Shown: positions 26,901-36,173, counted from the first letter of the stretch. The stretch is 64,000 nt of DNA from Rhizobiaceae bacterium (GCA_029233925.1 JARGOX010000028.1:1-64000), one strand, 5' to 3'. The notes: a model not told the origin generated them from the letters alone. Made by a program: numbers and translations.

Positions 26901-27653
26901 ATGCAACAACCCAATGAAACAGTATCGGCAGAGACATACGAGCCTCTGATATCTGCCCGCCTGCTTCGCAGAACAATGGTCGTTGTAATCCTGATCGCAA
27001 TTCTTACAATTTTACTCAATATCGGCGGCCGATGGTATGGCGAACGCATGGCAACCGGTGGTTACAACGTCGACGAAAGCCTGAAAACAATTACAATCGC
27101 TGGCAACAGGATGATTTTTCCCGCCAATACGATCCGCTTTGAAAGCCAACGCACAGGCGGTTCATCCGATCGCCTTGACCTCTACGTTGTCTGGCCGGAA
27201 CTGGCGGGTTATTCCCTTGCCAATCGGCAGCAATTCAATGATAGCGAAAAATCCGGGAATTTGATTTTTCTGTCTGTGATGCCAAAAACAATGCAACTTG
27301 ACATGACAGCGCGCCTTGCACCGATTTACCGCAAGCTGACGACGCCAGGTATGGCGTCCGGCATTAACGGGCTCGAAGTTCTGGAATTCACCGAAGATAG
27401 CCGTTACGTTGACGAAATACTCTATGTCGGCGCACGAGAAGACAGAAAACCATTTGTTGTTCGCTGCCTGAAAGAGGAAAAACTGCCAAGCGGTTCGCGT
27501 TCCTGCATGCGGGACATCAATATCGGTCAGAACCTGAGCGTTACATACCGTTTTTCCAACGGCCTGCTTCCACAATGGCAGGAATTGGACAAGGCAATCA
27601 ATAATTTTATTGAAAAAGCAATGCTACCGGGTACCGCGCAGTCCCCGGCATGA
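26901..27653 (+). CDS. Conserved-looking single-pass membrane protein of unknown function
   Basis: I do not recognise this family. The 250-residue protein has a cytoplasmic N-terminus of about 25 residues, one membrane helix (about residues 28-48, VVVILIAILTILLNI) and a soluble domain, probably periplasmic, with two cysteines near residues 203 and 214 (VRCLKEE and RSCMRD) that could form a disulphide. The start at ATG 26901 is uncertain; the frame is open to 26862. It lies between the gamma-carbonic anhydrase gene (divergent) and the DUF3126 gene (convergent). A TTAACCAT octamer sits at 26818-26825 in its upstream region. Confidence 0.7.
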   Translation: MQQPNETVSAETYEPLISARLLRRTMVVVILIAILTILLNIGGRWYGERMATGGYNVDESLKTITIAGNRMIFPANTIRFESQRTGGSSDRLDLYVVWPELAGYSLANRQQFNDSEKSGNLIFLSVMPKTMQLDMTARLAPIYRKLTTPGMASGINGLEVLEFTEDSRYVDEILYVGAREDRKPFVVRCLKEEKLPSGSRSCMRDINIGQNLSVTYRFSNGLLPQWQELDKAINNFIEKAMLPGTAQSPA

Positions 27654-27706
27654 TGACACACGATTGCGGGTGCGGTTGACACATCCTGCCAATCGACCTG
27701 GCATTT

Positions 27707-27919
27707 TCAGTGGTCGTCCAGATCCATTTCCAGAATGGCCATGGAAAAATTGAAAGACAAATCGCCGTCTTCCTCATCGCGAAACAAAACGCCTAGAAAT
27801 TCATCGCCCTTGTACACTTCGGCGGAGTCGTTTTTGTGCGGTCTGGCGCGCACAGCCATCTGCTGACAGAAGGTCTGTTTAAAATAGGAATCGAGCTTTC
27901 GCAGTTCTTCGGGCTTCAA
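27707..27919 (-). CDS. DUF3126 family small protein
   Basis: A 70-residue acidic cytoplasmic protein matching DUF3126, an uncharacterised alphaproteobacterial family. Typical features are the N-terminal KPEELRKLDSYFKQTF and the central VYKGDEFLGVLFRDEEDGD. The start is a TTG (27917-27919) supported by GGAG 7 bases before it; no ATG exists near the conserved N-terminus. It follows cysE on the same strand (about 160 bases after its stop), so the two may be co-transcribed. Confidence 0.82.
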   Translation of the reverse strand: MKPEELRKLDSYFKQTFCQQMAVRARPHKNDSAEVYKGDEFLGVLFRDEEDGDLSFNFSMAILEMDLDDH

Positions 27920-28078
27920 AGTGATCTCCGTTCTGGTGTCTCATCTGCACGGCTTCTCGCACAGCACCAATCAGGCTGTAAAGCCCCGCGGTACGCTTGC
28001 CGAGCATTTAATATACAGCGAACCACAATCCCACTGCCCGCCAGCGTGGTCCACGGCGGCGCGTATCTGCCGTATGAC

Positions 28079-28897
28079 TCAATCCTTTCCGGGAATCTGG
28101 TCCATCAGTCGTGCGGGTTCCCGGCACCCGGCCTTGCCAACGACACGCGCAGGAACCCCGGCCACAGTCGTTGCTTCAGGCACGGCCTGCAAGACCACCG
28201 AACCGGCTGCAATGCGCGAGCAACACCCGATTTCAAGATTGCCAAGGATTTTGGCACCGGCACCAATCAACACACCGTGGCGCACCTTGGGATGCCTGTT
28301 GCCCGCATCTTTTCCGGTACCACCCAGCGTCACACCATGCAAAATGGAAACATCATCCTCAATCACCGCTGTGCCACCGACGACCAGACCTGTCGCATGG
28401 TCGAGGAATATCCCTTTGCCCATGCGTGCACCGGGATGAATATCGGTCTGGAATACCTCTGACGACCGGCTCTGCAAATAGAGTGCATAGTCCCGGCGGC
28501 CCTGTTCCCACAACCAATGGGCAAGACGATGCGCCTGAATGGCGTGGAAACCCTTGAAGTACAAAACAGGTTCGATAAACCGGGCGCAGGCGGCATCGCG
28601 GTCGTAGACGGCCTGCACATCAACCCGCAATACGCTGCTCCATTCCGGCCAGTCCGCAAGCATCTCTTCGAATGTCTGTCGCAGCAGATTGGTTGGCATG
28701 TCCGGGTGATCAAGCCGTTCACAGACCCGGTGAATCACCGCATCCTCCAACGAACGGAAGTTCAAAATCGTTGAATAGTGATAGGTGGCAAGCATGGGAT
28801 CATTTTCCACCGCCTGCTGTGCTTCAGTTCGAATGGCATCCCAGATCGGGTCCATCGACTTGATCTGCTCGGTACTGATGGCTTTGTTGGCAATCAT
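28079..28897 (-). CDS. cysE: Serine O-acetyltransferase
   Basis: Makes O-acetylserine from serine and acetyl-CoA, the committed step of cysteine biosynthesis. The 272-residue protein has an N-terminal alpha-helical SATase domain (about 10-150) and a C-terminal left-handed beta-helix. It includes DIHPGARMGKGIFLDHATG with the catalytic Asp-His pair, LHGVTLGGTGK and GNRHPKVRHGVLIGAG with the second histidine. The C-terminal tail ends in QIPGKD instead of the usual isoleucine that inserts into cysteine synthase, so that complex may not form. ATG 28897 has AGAAGGG 8 bases upstream; the frame is open 41 codons further but is not conserved-looking. It is divergent from the crotonase gene. Confidence 0.93.
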   Translation of the reverse strand: MIANKAISTEQIKSMDPIWDAIRTEAQQAVENDPMLATYHYSTILNFRSLEDAVIHRVCERLDHPDMPTNLLRQTFEEMLADWPEWSSVLRVDVQAVYDRDAACARFIEPVLYFKGFHAIQAHRLAHWLWEQGRRDYALYLQSRSSEVFQTDIHPGARMGKGIFLDHATGLVVGGTAVIEDDVSILHGVTLGGTGKDAGNRHPKVRHGVLIGAGAKILGNLEIGCCSRIAAGSVVLQAVPEATTVAGVPARVVGKAGCREPARLMDQIPGKD

Positions 28898-29020
28898 ATT
28901 GCACCCTTCTGATGACCACCCCGTCGAGGCCCAATCATCCCTATCTTCTAAAACTCGCGTATGCTCTATCGCACCTTGAACAACATCCAGTAAAGATAGA
29001 GCAGATATGTTGAATTTCAA

Positions 29021-29839
29021 ATGGATAATATTTTCATGAAATCAAGTCACTCATTTTCTGAAAATGCGCTCATTGCCACGACCGAGGATGATCGCGGATA
29101 TCTCACCTTCAACCGGCCTGAGAGCAAAAACGCCATCAATTTCAGAATGTGGCAGGAAATTCCACTGGCGCTGGACTGGTTGTGCAGCCAGGGCGACATC
29201 CGCTGCATCATATTGCGCGGCGAAGGCGGGCGGGATTTTTCCGCCGGTGCTGATATCACCGAGTTTGAGCAAATGCGACAGGCCGCTCCAGATGGGCAGG
29301 CCTATGAGCGCTCCAACACGTCCGCTTTCCGGGCTGTTCGCCTGTGCCAACTGCCCGTTCTGGCAATGATCAATGGAATCTGCTTCGGCGGAGCATTCGG
29401 GCTGGCAGCGGCGGCAGATTTGCGTATTGCAAGCAACGAAGCGCTTTTCGCCATACCGGCCGGACGGCTGGGACTTGCGTATCCGGTGGACGCCATGAGT
29501 GATATTGTCGAAGCGCTGGGGCCACAACGCGCAGGTTCCCTGCTGTATACGGGTGGAAGAATGACTGCACGCGACGCTCACGCTGCTGGTTTTATCCTCT
29601 CCACCTGCGGTCTGGCAGATCTCAATCTGACGATGACAGCGCTGGCCGATCAGATCTGCGCAAATGCGCCGATGTCGAACAGGGCATCAAAGGCGGCCAT
29701 CCGCTCTGTCCTCACTGGAAGCAAGGAAGACCGGTTGCTGGCCGAGGATCTGGCGCAGTCCACTTTTGATAGTTCCGATTATGAAGAAGGTCGATTGGCG
29801 TTTCGGGAGAAGAGAAAGCCGACATTCAGCGGGCATTAG
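29021..29839 (+). CDS. Enoyl-CoA hydratase/isomerase (crotonase) family protein lacking both usual catalytic glutamates
   Basis: Crotonase-fold protein of 272 residues with the CoA-binding and oxyanion segments FSAGADITEF and INGICFGGAFGLAAAADLRIA. In classic hydratases two glutamates act in the GGGxE and PE positions; here these read GGAFG (123-127, Gly127) and IPAG (about 148-151). Simple enoyl-CoA hydration is therefore unlikely by the standard mechanism, and another crotonase chemistry such as isomerisation or thioester cleavage is possible. The start may be ATG 29021 or 29036. It is divergent from cysE and is not in a beta-oxidation operon. Confidence 0.82.
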   Translation: MDNIFMKSSHSFSENALIATTEDDRGYLTFNRPESKNAINFRMWQEIPLALDWLCSQGDIRCIILRGEGGRDFSAGADITEFEQMRQAAPDGQAYERSNTSAFRAVRLCQLPVLAMINGICFGGAFGLAAAADLRIASNEALFAIPAGRLGLAYPVDAMSDIVEALGPQRAGSLLYTGGRMTARDAHAAGFILSTCGLADLNLTMTALADQICANAPMSNRASKAAIRSVLTGSKEDRLLAEDLAQSTFDSSDYEEGRLAFREKRKPTFSGH

Positions 29840-29840
29840 A

Positions 29841-30025
29841 GCATGTCTGGCTTTCATTGAACCACTCTGTTCGTGATCCAGTGAGTCGCTCCGCCAGGAA
29901 GGCGGTAAAGAGCCATGCTTTCGCATCGGTCGAGACATCTGACGCAGCGGGCGACCACTGGCCGCGAAGCAACTTGATCCTGAAAAAAACAACTTGCAGA
30001 GTGAAACAATCAAAGCCAGACATGC
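29841..30025. repeat. Inverted-repeat element of about 185 bp
   Basis: The ends GCATGTCTGGCTTT (29841-29854) and AAAGCCAGACATGC (30012-30025) are perfect 14-bp inverted repeats. Similarity continues inward (ATTG, 3 mismatches, CACTCTG). An internal CCGCC/GGCGG hairpin is also present. It fills the space just after the crotonase gene and resembles the short palindromic or mosaic intergenic elements of Rhizobiales. It has no coding capacity and no clear target-site duplication. Confidence 0.65.
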
Positions 30026-30133
30026 GCTACAGCATCAGGCATGCACCTCCGAAGATATCGGTCCAATCTCCTTCAACCATCGCCTGACCTTCACCCCGCA
30101 AGCGTTCCTTGCCGGGTGAAGGCCTGTTTTATG

Positions 30134-30637
30134 TCAGTAAGGCGAACGGCACTGCTTGCGAGGGCCGTGGTAGGGCTGGAATGTGTTATCCGATACCCGG
30201 TATGAACGATAATGATCATGACACCATCTGACGTGGCTGCTGCCATGCTGCGTGTTCTGATTTGAAATGATGCCACCGATAATAGCACCGGTTATGAAAG
30301 CTGCGCCTGGAAACCAATATCCATTATGCTGGCGGTATCCCCTGCGCGGCGTGTTGTAACCCCGATGACCATTGTAATAGGCGCGATTTCCGCGACGTTC
30401 AAATCTGTTGCTGTTGGCGCGACGTTCGGCGTCGTTGCGCGTGCCGCCACGCTTGACGCGGTTATTTCTTCTGTCGTTTTTATCATTGAGATTTCGGTAT
30501 TGAACTGGCTCAAAAAGGGAAGATGGCGCCCTCTGGATTTCCAGAGACGTGGGGCCTGCGAACGAGGGAGCGCTCATAACGCCCACATTTGCAAAGGTCA
30601 TTGCTGCGGCACATAAAACTGAAATAATTCTGGGCAT
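30134..30637 (-). CDS. BA14K family protein
   Basis: Exported or membrane-associated protein of the BA14K family, first described as a Brucella immunoreactive 14-kDa protein with lectin-like properties. The 167-residue precursor has a signal peptide (about 1-27), an Arg/Asn-rich low-complexity middle (about 50-105), a hydrophobic glycine-rich segment ([12 protein letters not shown]) and the C-terminal BA14K motif [20 protein letters not shown]. The last residues (KQCRSPY) complete it. GGAG precedes ATG 30637, and the longer frame to 30712 is rejected. It is monocistronic. Confidence 0.9.
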   Translation of the reverse strand: MPRIISVLCAAAMTFANVGVMSAPSFAGPTSLEIQRAPSSLFEPVQYRNLNDKNDRRNNRVKRGGTRNDAERRANSNRFERRGNRAYYNGHRGYNTPRRGYRQHNGYWFPGAAFITGAIIGGIISNQNTQHGSSHVRWCHDHYRSYRVSDNTFQPYHGPRKQCRSPY

Positions 30638-30881
30638 GGATATCTCCTGCTTGGCTGAATAAGACCTGCGATGATCGCTTGAAGCTCCGGCAATCAGCGT
30701 TGCCGGCAACATCTCAATCTGTTGAGGAACAACGCCTACTCAAACAGATGGTTCCATCGTCGCATGCCGGAAAGGCGAAATGCGCTGGCACTTGCCAACA
30801 GGACAAACGGCTTGATTTACCATTAATGTGAGTAGGTTCGAAGCCAAGGAAACGCTGTATCAAAGAGCAGTTTCCAAGCTT

Positions 30882-31160
30882 TTAAAGAGATCGTCGCTCT
30901 TCAGATAAATCAACATAAACTAAATAGTCAACAATAGATAGCTGAAACCGGTCGTTCCGGATACCAGCGACCTTATGCACCGCCCCCGAGACATCAGCCC
31001 GGACAGCGGGCGGCACCAATTCCTGAAACTCCGGCTCCAGCGCCGATGTCACCAGTTCCGATTGCTGTGCGCGCGCCAGCAAGTTCGTTTTCGTCATCGC
31101 GCGGGCAGCGTCCCTACGGTCGGTTAAATCAGCGGCAGCCCGGCCATTATCGTTGTGCAT
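30882..31160 (-). CDS. Small hypothetical protein downstream of the alpha/beta hydrolase
   Basis: An open frame of 92 residues whose ATG lies 8 bases after the hydrolase stop codon on the same strand, so it could be the second gene of a two-gene operon. The composition looks protein-like (a hydrophilic N-terminus, then VDYLVYVDL near the end), but I recognise no domain and the ribosome site is weak. It may be spurious. Confidence 0.3.
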   Translation of the reverse strand: MHNDNGRAAADLTDRRDAARAMTKTNLLARAQQSELVTSALEPEFQELVPPAVRADVSGAVHKVAGIRNDRFQLSIVDYLVYVDLSEERRSL

Positions 31161-31168
31161 CACGTGGC

Positions 31169-31954
31169 TCAAGTCCTTGCATGATCCTGATAGAATTGCA
31201 GCACTGCTGCCTTGTATGTGCGGTCACCCACGGCAAGCATGTGGTCGCGGTTCAAAATATCAAATGCCTGTCCATTCGGCAGCATGTCAGCCAGTGCTCT
31301 TGCCGAACCGGCAATATCGTCTTTCGTTCCGACGGCAACCATTGAAGGCATTGTCAGTTTTGCCAGGTCCTGCCGCGCAACCAGGGTACGCGAGAATTCT
31401 ATGCAGGCCGCTAGCGCTCGCCGGTCGGAACCGGTCTGATCCGCAAAGGCCCGAAACGCGCGGCCCTTGGGGTCGGTGACATCATCAAGGGACGGCGCCA
31501 GCAAGGCATCGGCAATCAGGTTCCAGTCACCCACACCATCCACCAGGCCGGACCCCAGCCCACCCAGCACGATTGATTGCACCAGTCCCGGCTCAGCCAG
31601 CGCAAGAAACGCACACAGCCGCGCGCCCATGGAATATCCCATGATATGTGCCTGGCTGATGTCGAGATGCCTAAGGATCGCAAGCGAATCACCCGCCATC
31701 TGATCGGGCGTGTATAATGTCGGATCATGCGGTTTTGCGCTTTCGCCATGACCACGGTTATCCAGCGCTACAACGCGGTAACCACCGTCGACAAGTGTTT
31801 TCACCCAGCCGGTAAAAACCCAATTGACGTGAGCCGTGGATGCAAACCCATGGACCAGAAGGATCGGTATGCCCGATCGCGGACCGACATCCAAATAGGC
31901 GATATGCACACCATCATTGCTGACACTGGTCATCGGCAAACGACCTATATCCAT
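31169..31954 (-). CDS. Alpha/beta hydrolase
   Basis: Cytoplasmic esterase- or lipase-like hydrolase of 261 residues. It has the oxyanion region LVHGFAST (33-40), the nucleophile elbow GYSMGA (Ser108), a probable acid in AVGTKDDIAG and the histidine in RDHML near residue 239. The DNRGHGES motif (65-72) is typical of the 3-oxoadipate enol-lactonase/non-haem peroxidase-like subgroup, but no aromatic pathway genes are nearby. GGAGAT stands before the ATG at 31954. The substrate is unknown. Confidence 0.87.
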   Translation of the reverse strand: MDIGRLPMTSVSNDGVHIAYLDVGPRSGIPILLVHGFASTAHVNWVFTGWVKTLVDGGYRVVALDNRGHGESAKPHDPTLYTPDQMAGDSLAILRHLDISQAHIMGYSMGARLCAFLALAEPGLVQSIVLGGLGSGLVDGVGDWNLIADALLAPSLDDVTDPKGRAFRAFADQTGSDRRALAACIEFSRTLVARQDLAKLTMPSMVAVGTKDDIAGSARALADMLPNGQAFDILNRDHMLAVGDRTYKAAVLQFYQDHART

Positions 31955-32273
31955 GCCCGGATCTCCTCAAAACATAATAAATCAAACGATACAAACCGAC
32001 GATCAGAGCCGGTTCGGCCTTTTACCCCTATGTGTAAAATGAACGCAGGCGATTTCCCTGTTACATCTCAGCTACATCATGCCTTTCAATAACCAGCAAG
32101 CAGCACGCGATAATTCAAACGCATCACAATATCAATCTCGCGGCAACGAACGAAGGAAAGTGTTAACGGGTTATCAGACCAGAAAATATTGCCCCTATGC
32201 TTCAAATGGGTACTACACAATTGACAACCATGCGTATATGTTTCGCAAAATTCTGCTAAAATGGAGTGCCAGG

Positions 32274-32519
32274 ATGGCCGGACATCCCATACCATATTTT
32301 CACAACGACGCCGGGCATCCCATCATCGAGATTGGGGCCCGAAAGTTCATGTGCGTCGGTGCCCATCCACCCTTTGATCATCCCCATGAATTTCTGGATA
32401 TGGGCAATGATACGGAAATCGTTTGTCCATACTGTTCGACACTTTATCGTTTTCGTCCTGCGCTGGTCGCTGATGAGACAATTCCTGCCGGCTGCGTCTA
32501 TGGCGAAAAAGTCGAATAG
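32274..32519 (+). CDS. CHCC-type zinc-finger protein (NDUFS6-like)
   Basis: An 81-residue protein with a zf-CHCC domain: Cys27, His36, Cys51 and Cys54 in FMCVGAHPPFDHPH and EIVCPYCSTLYRF. The same domain forms the mitochondrial complex I accessory subunit NDUFS6, and alphaproteobacterial homologues are associated with complex I. This copy lies away from any nuo genes. ATG 32274 is preceded by GGAG; the open frame extends to 32079 but the upstream part is not conserved-looking. The FAD monooxygenase gene follows on the same strand about 115 bases on. Confidence 0.8.
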   Translation: MAGHPIPYFHNDAGHPIIEIGARKFMCVGAHPPFDHPHEFLDMGNDTEIVCPYCSTLYRFRPALVADETIPAGCVYGEKVE

Positions 32520-32635
32520 ATCTGCTCAGATTGTACTGGTAACCGCATAAAACCGGCCGTCCTCACCTAACTGGACCAGCAAATATCCCACTGCTGTAAC
32601 GTGCACACTCTATGTCATGCAACGGGGTAGGCATC

Positions 32636-33805
32636 ATGCAACCAAAAATTGCTATTATAGGAGCCGGCATTGCAGGACTGAGCGCAGCCCTTGCCTGCGC
32701 CAAACTGGGATTCCAGACCGATATCTATGAACAATCAGCTTCCCTGACTGAAGTTGGCGCAGGTCTGCAATTGTCTCCCAATGCGACACGCCTTCTCGAT
32801 GAACTCGGCGTGCTGCAGCACCTTGGCAACCAATGGTACGAACCTGATGCACTTTCATTGGTATCTGGCAAAGATATGCAGACCCTGTGCAACATTCCCA
32901 TAGGTCCGCAAGCCCGGGAACGCTGGGGAGCCCCCTATGTGGTGGTCCATCGCGCTGACTTGCTGGGCGCATTGACCGAGGCCGTCCGGAGGGAAGCCAT
33001 ATGCCGCCTGCATCTGGGAAAAATAATTGCCACAACAGCCCAAAACGAGCTGACGCAACAACTCACTGCAATTTCAGGCAACGCGCCCGATCTGATCGTC
33101 GCCGCAGACGGTGTCTGGTCCAGGACCAGACAGATGCAACAGAACGCATCTGCTGCGACTTTTTCCGGTTCCATCGCCTGGCGGGCACTGCTGCACCATA
33201 AGGACTTCCCTGCCCTCGAAGCGCCCGGGAATGTAACCTTGTTCCTTGGCCCGGACACACATCTTGTAACCTATCCATTGGGACAGCGCGGCATGATGAA
33301 TGCTGTCGCTGTCACGCCCGGTGGAGCCGCGTCGCGCAATTGGGACAATAGCGGTGACAGCGACATTCTGGCCGGGCATTTCCGGCATTGGAACCCCCGG
33401 ATCACGTCGGTTCTGGCAGCGACGTCGTGGCGTTGCTGGCCGCTGTTCGAAGTCAGGAAGAACGCATGGCAGCGGGCAAGCAAGACCCTACTGATTGGAG
33501 ATGCCGCCCATGCCATGACGCCACACGCGGCCCAGGGCGCAGCCATGGCGATAGAAGACGCCTGCACGCTTGCCGCATGCTTGAAACGATCCAACGGAGA
33601 GATCTCCCCTGCCATTGACGCTTTTGTCTCATTGCGGGAACCGCGAATCAACAAGATCCGCAAGCGTGGAGATTTCAACAAATTCGCCTATCAGACCAGG
33701 GGACCCATTCGCATGGCCCGCGATCTTGTTCTATCCCTGCGTTCGCCTGGGAGGCTCGCAGCGGATATGGACTGGATCTACAAATATCGTCTGGACAAAC
33801 CATAG
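32636..33805 (+). CDS. FAD-dependent monooxygenase (salicylate hydroxylase/UbiH-like)
   Basis: Class A flavoprotein hydroxylase of 389 residues. It has the FAD-binding Rossmann motif IIGAGIAGLSAALACAKLG (residues 7-25), an arginine/aromatic loop GAGLQLSPNATRLLDELG and the second FAD motif in LIGDAAHAMTPHAAQGAAMA (from about 285). The pattern fits salicylate- or 6-hydroxynicotinate-monooxygenase-like enzymes more than ubiquinone hydroxylases, but the substrate cannot be named. ATG 32636 has GGGGTAGG upstream. It is convergent with the ABC ATPase gene. Confidence 0.87.
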   Translation: MQPKIAIIGAGIAGLSAALACAKLGFQTDIYEQSASLTEVGAGLQLSPNATRLLDELGVLQHLGNQWYEPDALSLVSGKDMQTLCNIPIGPQARERWGAPYVVVHRADLLGALTEAVRREAICRLHLGKIIATTAQNELTQQLTAISGNAPDLIVAADGVWSRTRQMQQNASAATFSGSIAWRALLHHKDFPALEAPGNVTLFLGPDTHLVTYPLGQRGMMNAVAVTPGGAASRNWDNSGDSDILAGHFRHWNPRITSVLAATSWRCWPLFEVRKNAWQRASKTLLIGDAAHAMTPHAAQGAAMAIEDACTLAACLKRSNGEISPAIDAFVSLREPRINKIRKRGDFNKFAYQTRGPIRMARDLVLSLRSPGRLAADMDWIYKYRLDKP

Positions 33806-33890
33806 GGCCGAATCCGGATATCCACTTCGTCACCGTAACAAATGCAAAAGCCGAGTGGCGTCATGTCTTATTGCCGAAACATGACAGCTA

Positions 33891-34679
33891 TCAGTGGAGG
33901 ATCTGGCTGAGGAAAAGCCTGGTGCGTTCGTGTTGTGGATTGTCAAAGAAGGCAGCGGGTTCATTCTGCTCGACAATCTGGCCCTGGTCCATGAATATCA
34001 CCCGGTTGGCAACCTGCCTGGCAAATCCCATTTCGTGGGTGACAACCAGCATCGTCATGCCTTCTTCGGCAAGACCAACCATCGTATCGAGCACCTCCTT
34101 GATCATTTCCGGATCAAGTGCCGATGTTGGTTCATCGAAAAGCATGATGCGCGGGTTCATGCACAAGGAACGTGCAATGGCCACGCGTTGCTGCTGGCCC
34201 CCTGACAGCTGACCGGGATATTTACCGGCCTGCTCGGGAATCTTCACACGCTCCAGAAAATGCATGGCGATTGCTTCGGCTTCCTTTCTGGGCATCTTCC
34301 GCACCCAGATCGGTGCCAGCGTGCAGTTTTCCAGAATGGTCAGATGGGGAAACAGGTTGAAATGCTGAAACACCATGCCGACCTCACGGCGCACTTCATC
34401 AATTTTCTTCAGATCATTGGTCAATTCGATACCATCAACAATGATCTTGCCCGACTGGTGTTCTTCCAGTCGGTTGATGCAGCGGATAATGGTTGACTTG
34501 CCTGATCCCGACGGTCCGGCAATGACAATGCGTTCACCCTGCATCACCTTCAAATTGATGTCACGCAGGACATGGAAGTCGCCAAACCACTTGTTCATTC
34601 CGATAATTTCAACGGCAACGTCGGTCTCGGAAACGGTCAGCTTGGCGCGAAGGTCCATTTCTACAGCGTTTACAGACAT
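33891..34679 (-). CDS. General L-amino acid ABC transporter ATP-binding protein (AapP/GlnQ type), without permease genes
   Basis: Cytoplasmic ATPase of a polar amino acid importer. The 262-residue protein has all ABC motifs: Walker A GPSGSGKS, the Q-loop region [13 protein letters not shown], signature LSGGQQQR, Walker B IMLFDEP and the switch histidine in VVTHEMG. The roughly 25-residue N-terminal extension and overall sequence resemble AapP of rhizobia. AGGGGAA precedes the ATG. No aapJ, aapQ or aapM is next to it: upstream is only a 300-base gap and then divergent metC, so it must serve permeases encoded elsewhere or be a leftover of a deleted operon. Confidence 0.9.
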   Translation of the reverse strand: MSVNAVEMDLRAKLTVSETDVAVEIIGMNKWFGDFHVLRDINLKVMQGERIVIAGPSGSGKSTIIRCINRLEEHQSGKIIVDGIELTNDLKKIDEVRREVGMVFQHFNLFPHLTILENCTLAPIWVRKMPRKEAEAIAMHFLERVKIPEQAGKYPGQLSGGQQQRVAIARSLCMNPRIMLFDEPTSALDPEMIKEVLDTMVGLAEEGMTMLVVTHEMGFARQVANRVIFMDQGQIVEQNEPAAFFDNPQHERTRLFLSQILH

Positions 34680-34979
34680 TCTATTCCCCTGAGTTCAATT
34701 CCGTTCATTGCGCGATCGGCATTTGCGGAGGGTTCAACGGTTTGCCACGCCAAAACCAAGGCAGAAAACACAACACCAAAAATCAACAACACACCACGGG
34801 CCGTTCCATTGTGAAAACCGCCACAGGTTGGCGGTTCGACCAACTGCGTTGCCAGCCATAAGAATTGGACATTGCATCTGAGGTCAAGTGTCTATGTAAA
34901 AAAGACCTGTTGAGACCCTTTGTGCTGAGAGCCTAACGTTGTAAACCCGGCGGCATCAATCCGGTACAGGAACAGCGAC
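34680..34979. other. Divergent intergenic region between the ABC ATPase and metC genes
   Basis: 300 bases with no supported gene. The minus strand is open without an ATG from about 34890 to 34675 and encodes a hydrophobic stretch (RGVLLIFGVVFSALVLAW), possibly chance or a remnant of a lost upstream gene. The region must hold both promoters. Confidence 0.45.
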
Positions 34980-36173
34980 ATGACGAAAAAAACGGACAAA
35001 TCAAATTGGGGCAGCAACACCGTTCTGGCGCATGCCGGAAACAATCCACAGGACTATTTCGGTTTTGTAAACCCGCCTGTTGTTCACGCCTCGACCGTGC
35101 TGTTCCCGGATTCGGCGACAATGGCTGGCCGCAACCAGAAATACACCTATGCCATCCATGGAACACCAACCTCCGACGCCCTGTCTGAGGCGGTTGATGC
35201 GTTGGAAGGGTCAGCCGGGACCATTATCGTGCCATCCGGTCTGGCTGCCGTCACCATTCCCTTGCTGGCGTTCCTGAAGACCGGCGACCATATGCTGATG
35301 GTCGATTCCGTCTATCATCCGACCCGTCGCTTCTGCGATACGATGCTGCGCGATATCGGCATTGAAGTGACCTATTATGACCCGTTGATGGGAGCGGATG
35401 TCAAATCGCTGATACAGACCAATACCCGTGTGGTGTTCACGGAATCACCCGGTTCGAATACATTTGAGATTCAGGATATTCCGGCTATTTCCAAAGTCGC
35501 ACATGACCATGGCGCCGTGGTGATGATGGACAATACATGGGCCACACCGCTCTATTTCAAAGCGCTCGACTTCGGCGTTGACCTCAGCATTCACGCAGCC
35601 ACGAAATATCCCGGCGGCCACTCCGACGTCATGTTGGGGCTGGTTTCCGCCAACGCGCAAAACCTGGCCCGCTTGAAGGAAACACAGATGCTTCTCGGCG
35701 TTTGCGGAAGTCCCGATGACAGCTATCAGATTTTACGTGGATTGCGGACCATGGGCGTGCGACTGGAACAGCACGGCAAATCGGCTCTTGAGATTGCCCA
35801 GGCATTGAACGGCATGCCGGGCGTTGCCCGGGTCCTCCACCCGGCATTGCCGGATTTTCCAGGCCACGCGTTATGGAAGCGCGACTTCAAAGGCTCAAGT
35901 GGCCTGTTTTCCATTGTTCTGGACGGCGGGCCCGATCAGGCAAAATGGGTTGGAAAAGCCCATGCCTTCCTTGACGCACTTGAGATTTTTGGTCTGGGTT
36001 ATTCCTGGGGTGGCTATGAGAGCCTTGCAGTTCACGCCCATCTGGATGATCGCACAATTGCCAAGAAACCGTCCGAAGGGCCGGTCATGCGCTTGCAGAT
36101 CGGGCTCGAAGATTCTGCAGACCTGCTGCAGGACCTTCGAGGCGCCATTACCGCCGCAAATGAAATCACCTGA
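34980..36173 (+). CDS. metC: Cystathionine beta-lyase
   Basis: PLP-dependent cleavage of cystathionine to homocysteine, pyruvate and ammonia in methionine biosynthesis. The 397-residue protein belongs to the Cys/Met metabolism transsulfuration family, with VFTESPGSNTFE, the MDNTWATP turn and the PLP lysine in HAATKYPGGHSD (Lys209). The substrate-side SWGGYESL near residue 345 supports the beta-lyase assignment over gamma-synthase. AGGA precedes ATG 34980. In some rhizobia this gene neighbours the aapJQMP amino-acid transporter, which is relevant to the adjacent lone ATPase gene. Confidence 0.9.
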   Translation: MTKKTDKSNWGSNTVLAHAGNNPQDYFGFVNPPVVHASTVLFPDSATMAGRNQKYTYAIHGTPTSDALSEAVDALEGSAGTIIVPSGLAAVTIPLLAFLKTGDHMLMVDSVYHPTRRFCDTMLRDIGIEVTYYDPLMGADVKSLIQTNTRVVFTESPGSNTFEIQDIPAISKVAHDHGAVVMMDNTWATPLYFKALDFGVDLSIHAATKYPGGHSDVMLGLVSANAQNLARLKETQMLLGVCGSPDDSYQILRGLRTMGVRLEQHGKSALEIAQALNGMPGVARVLHPALPDFPGHALWKRDFKGSSGLFSIVLDGGPDQAKWVGKAHAFLDALEIFGLGYSWGGYESLAVHAHLDDRTIAKKPSEGPVMRLQIGLEDSADLLQDLRGAITAANEIT

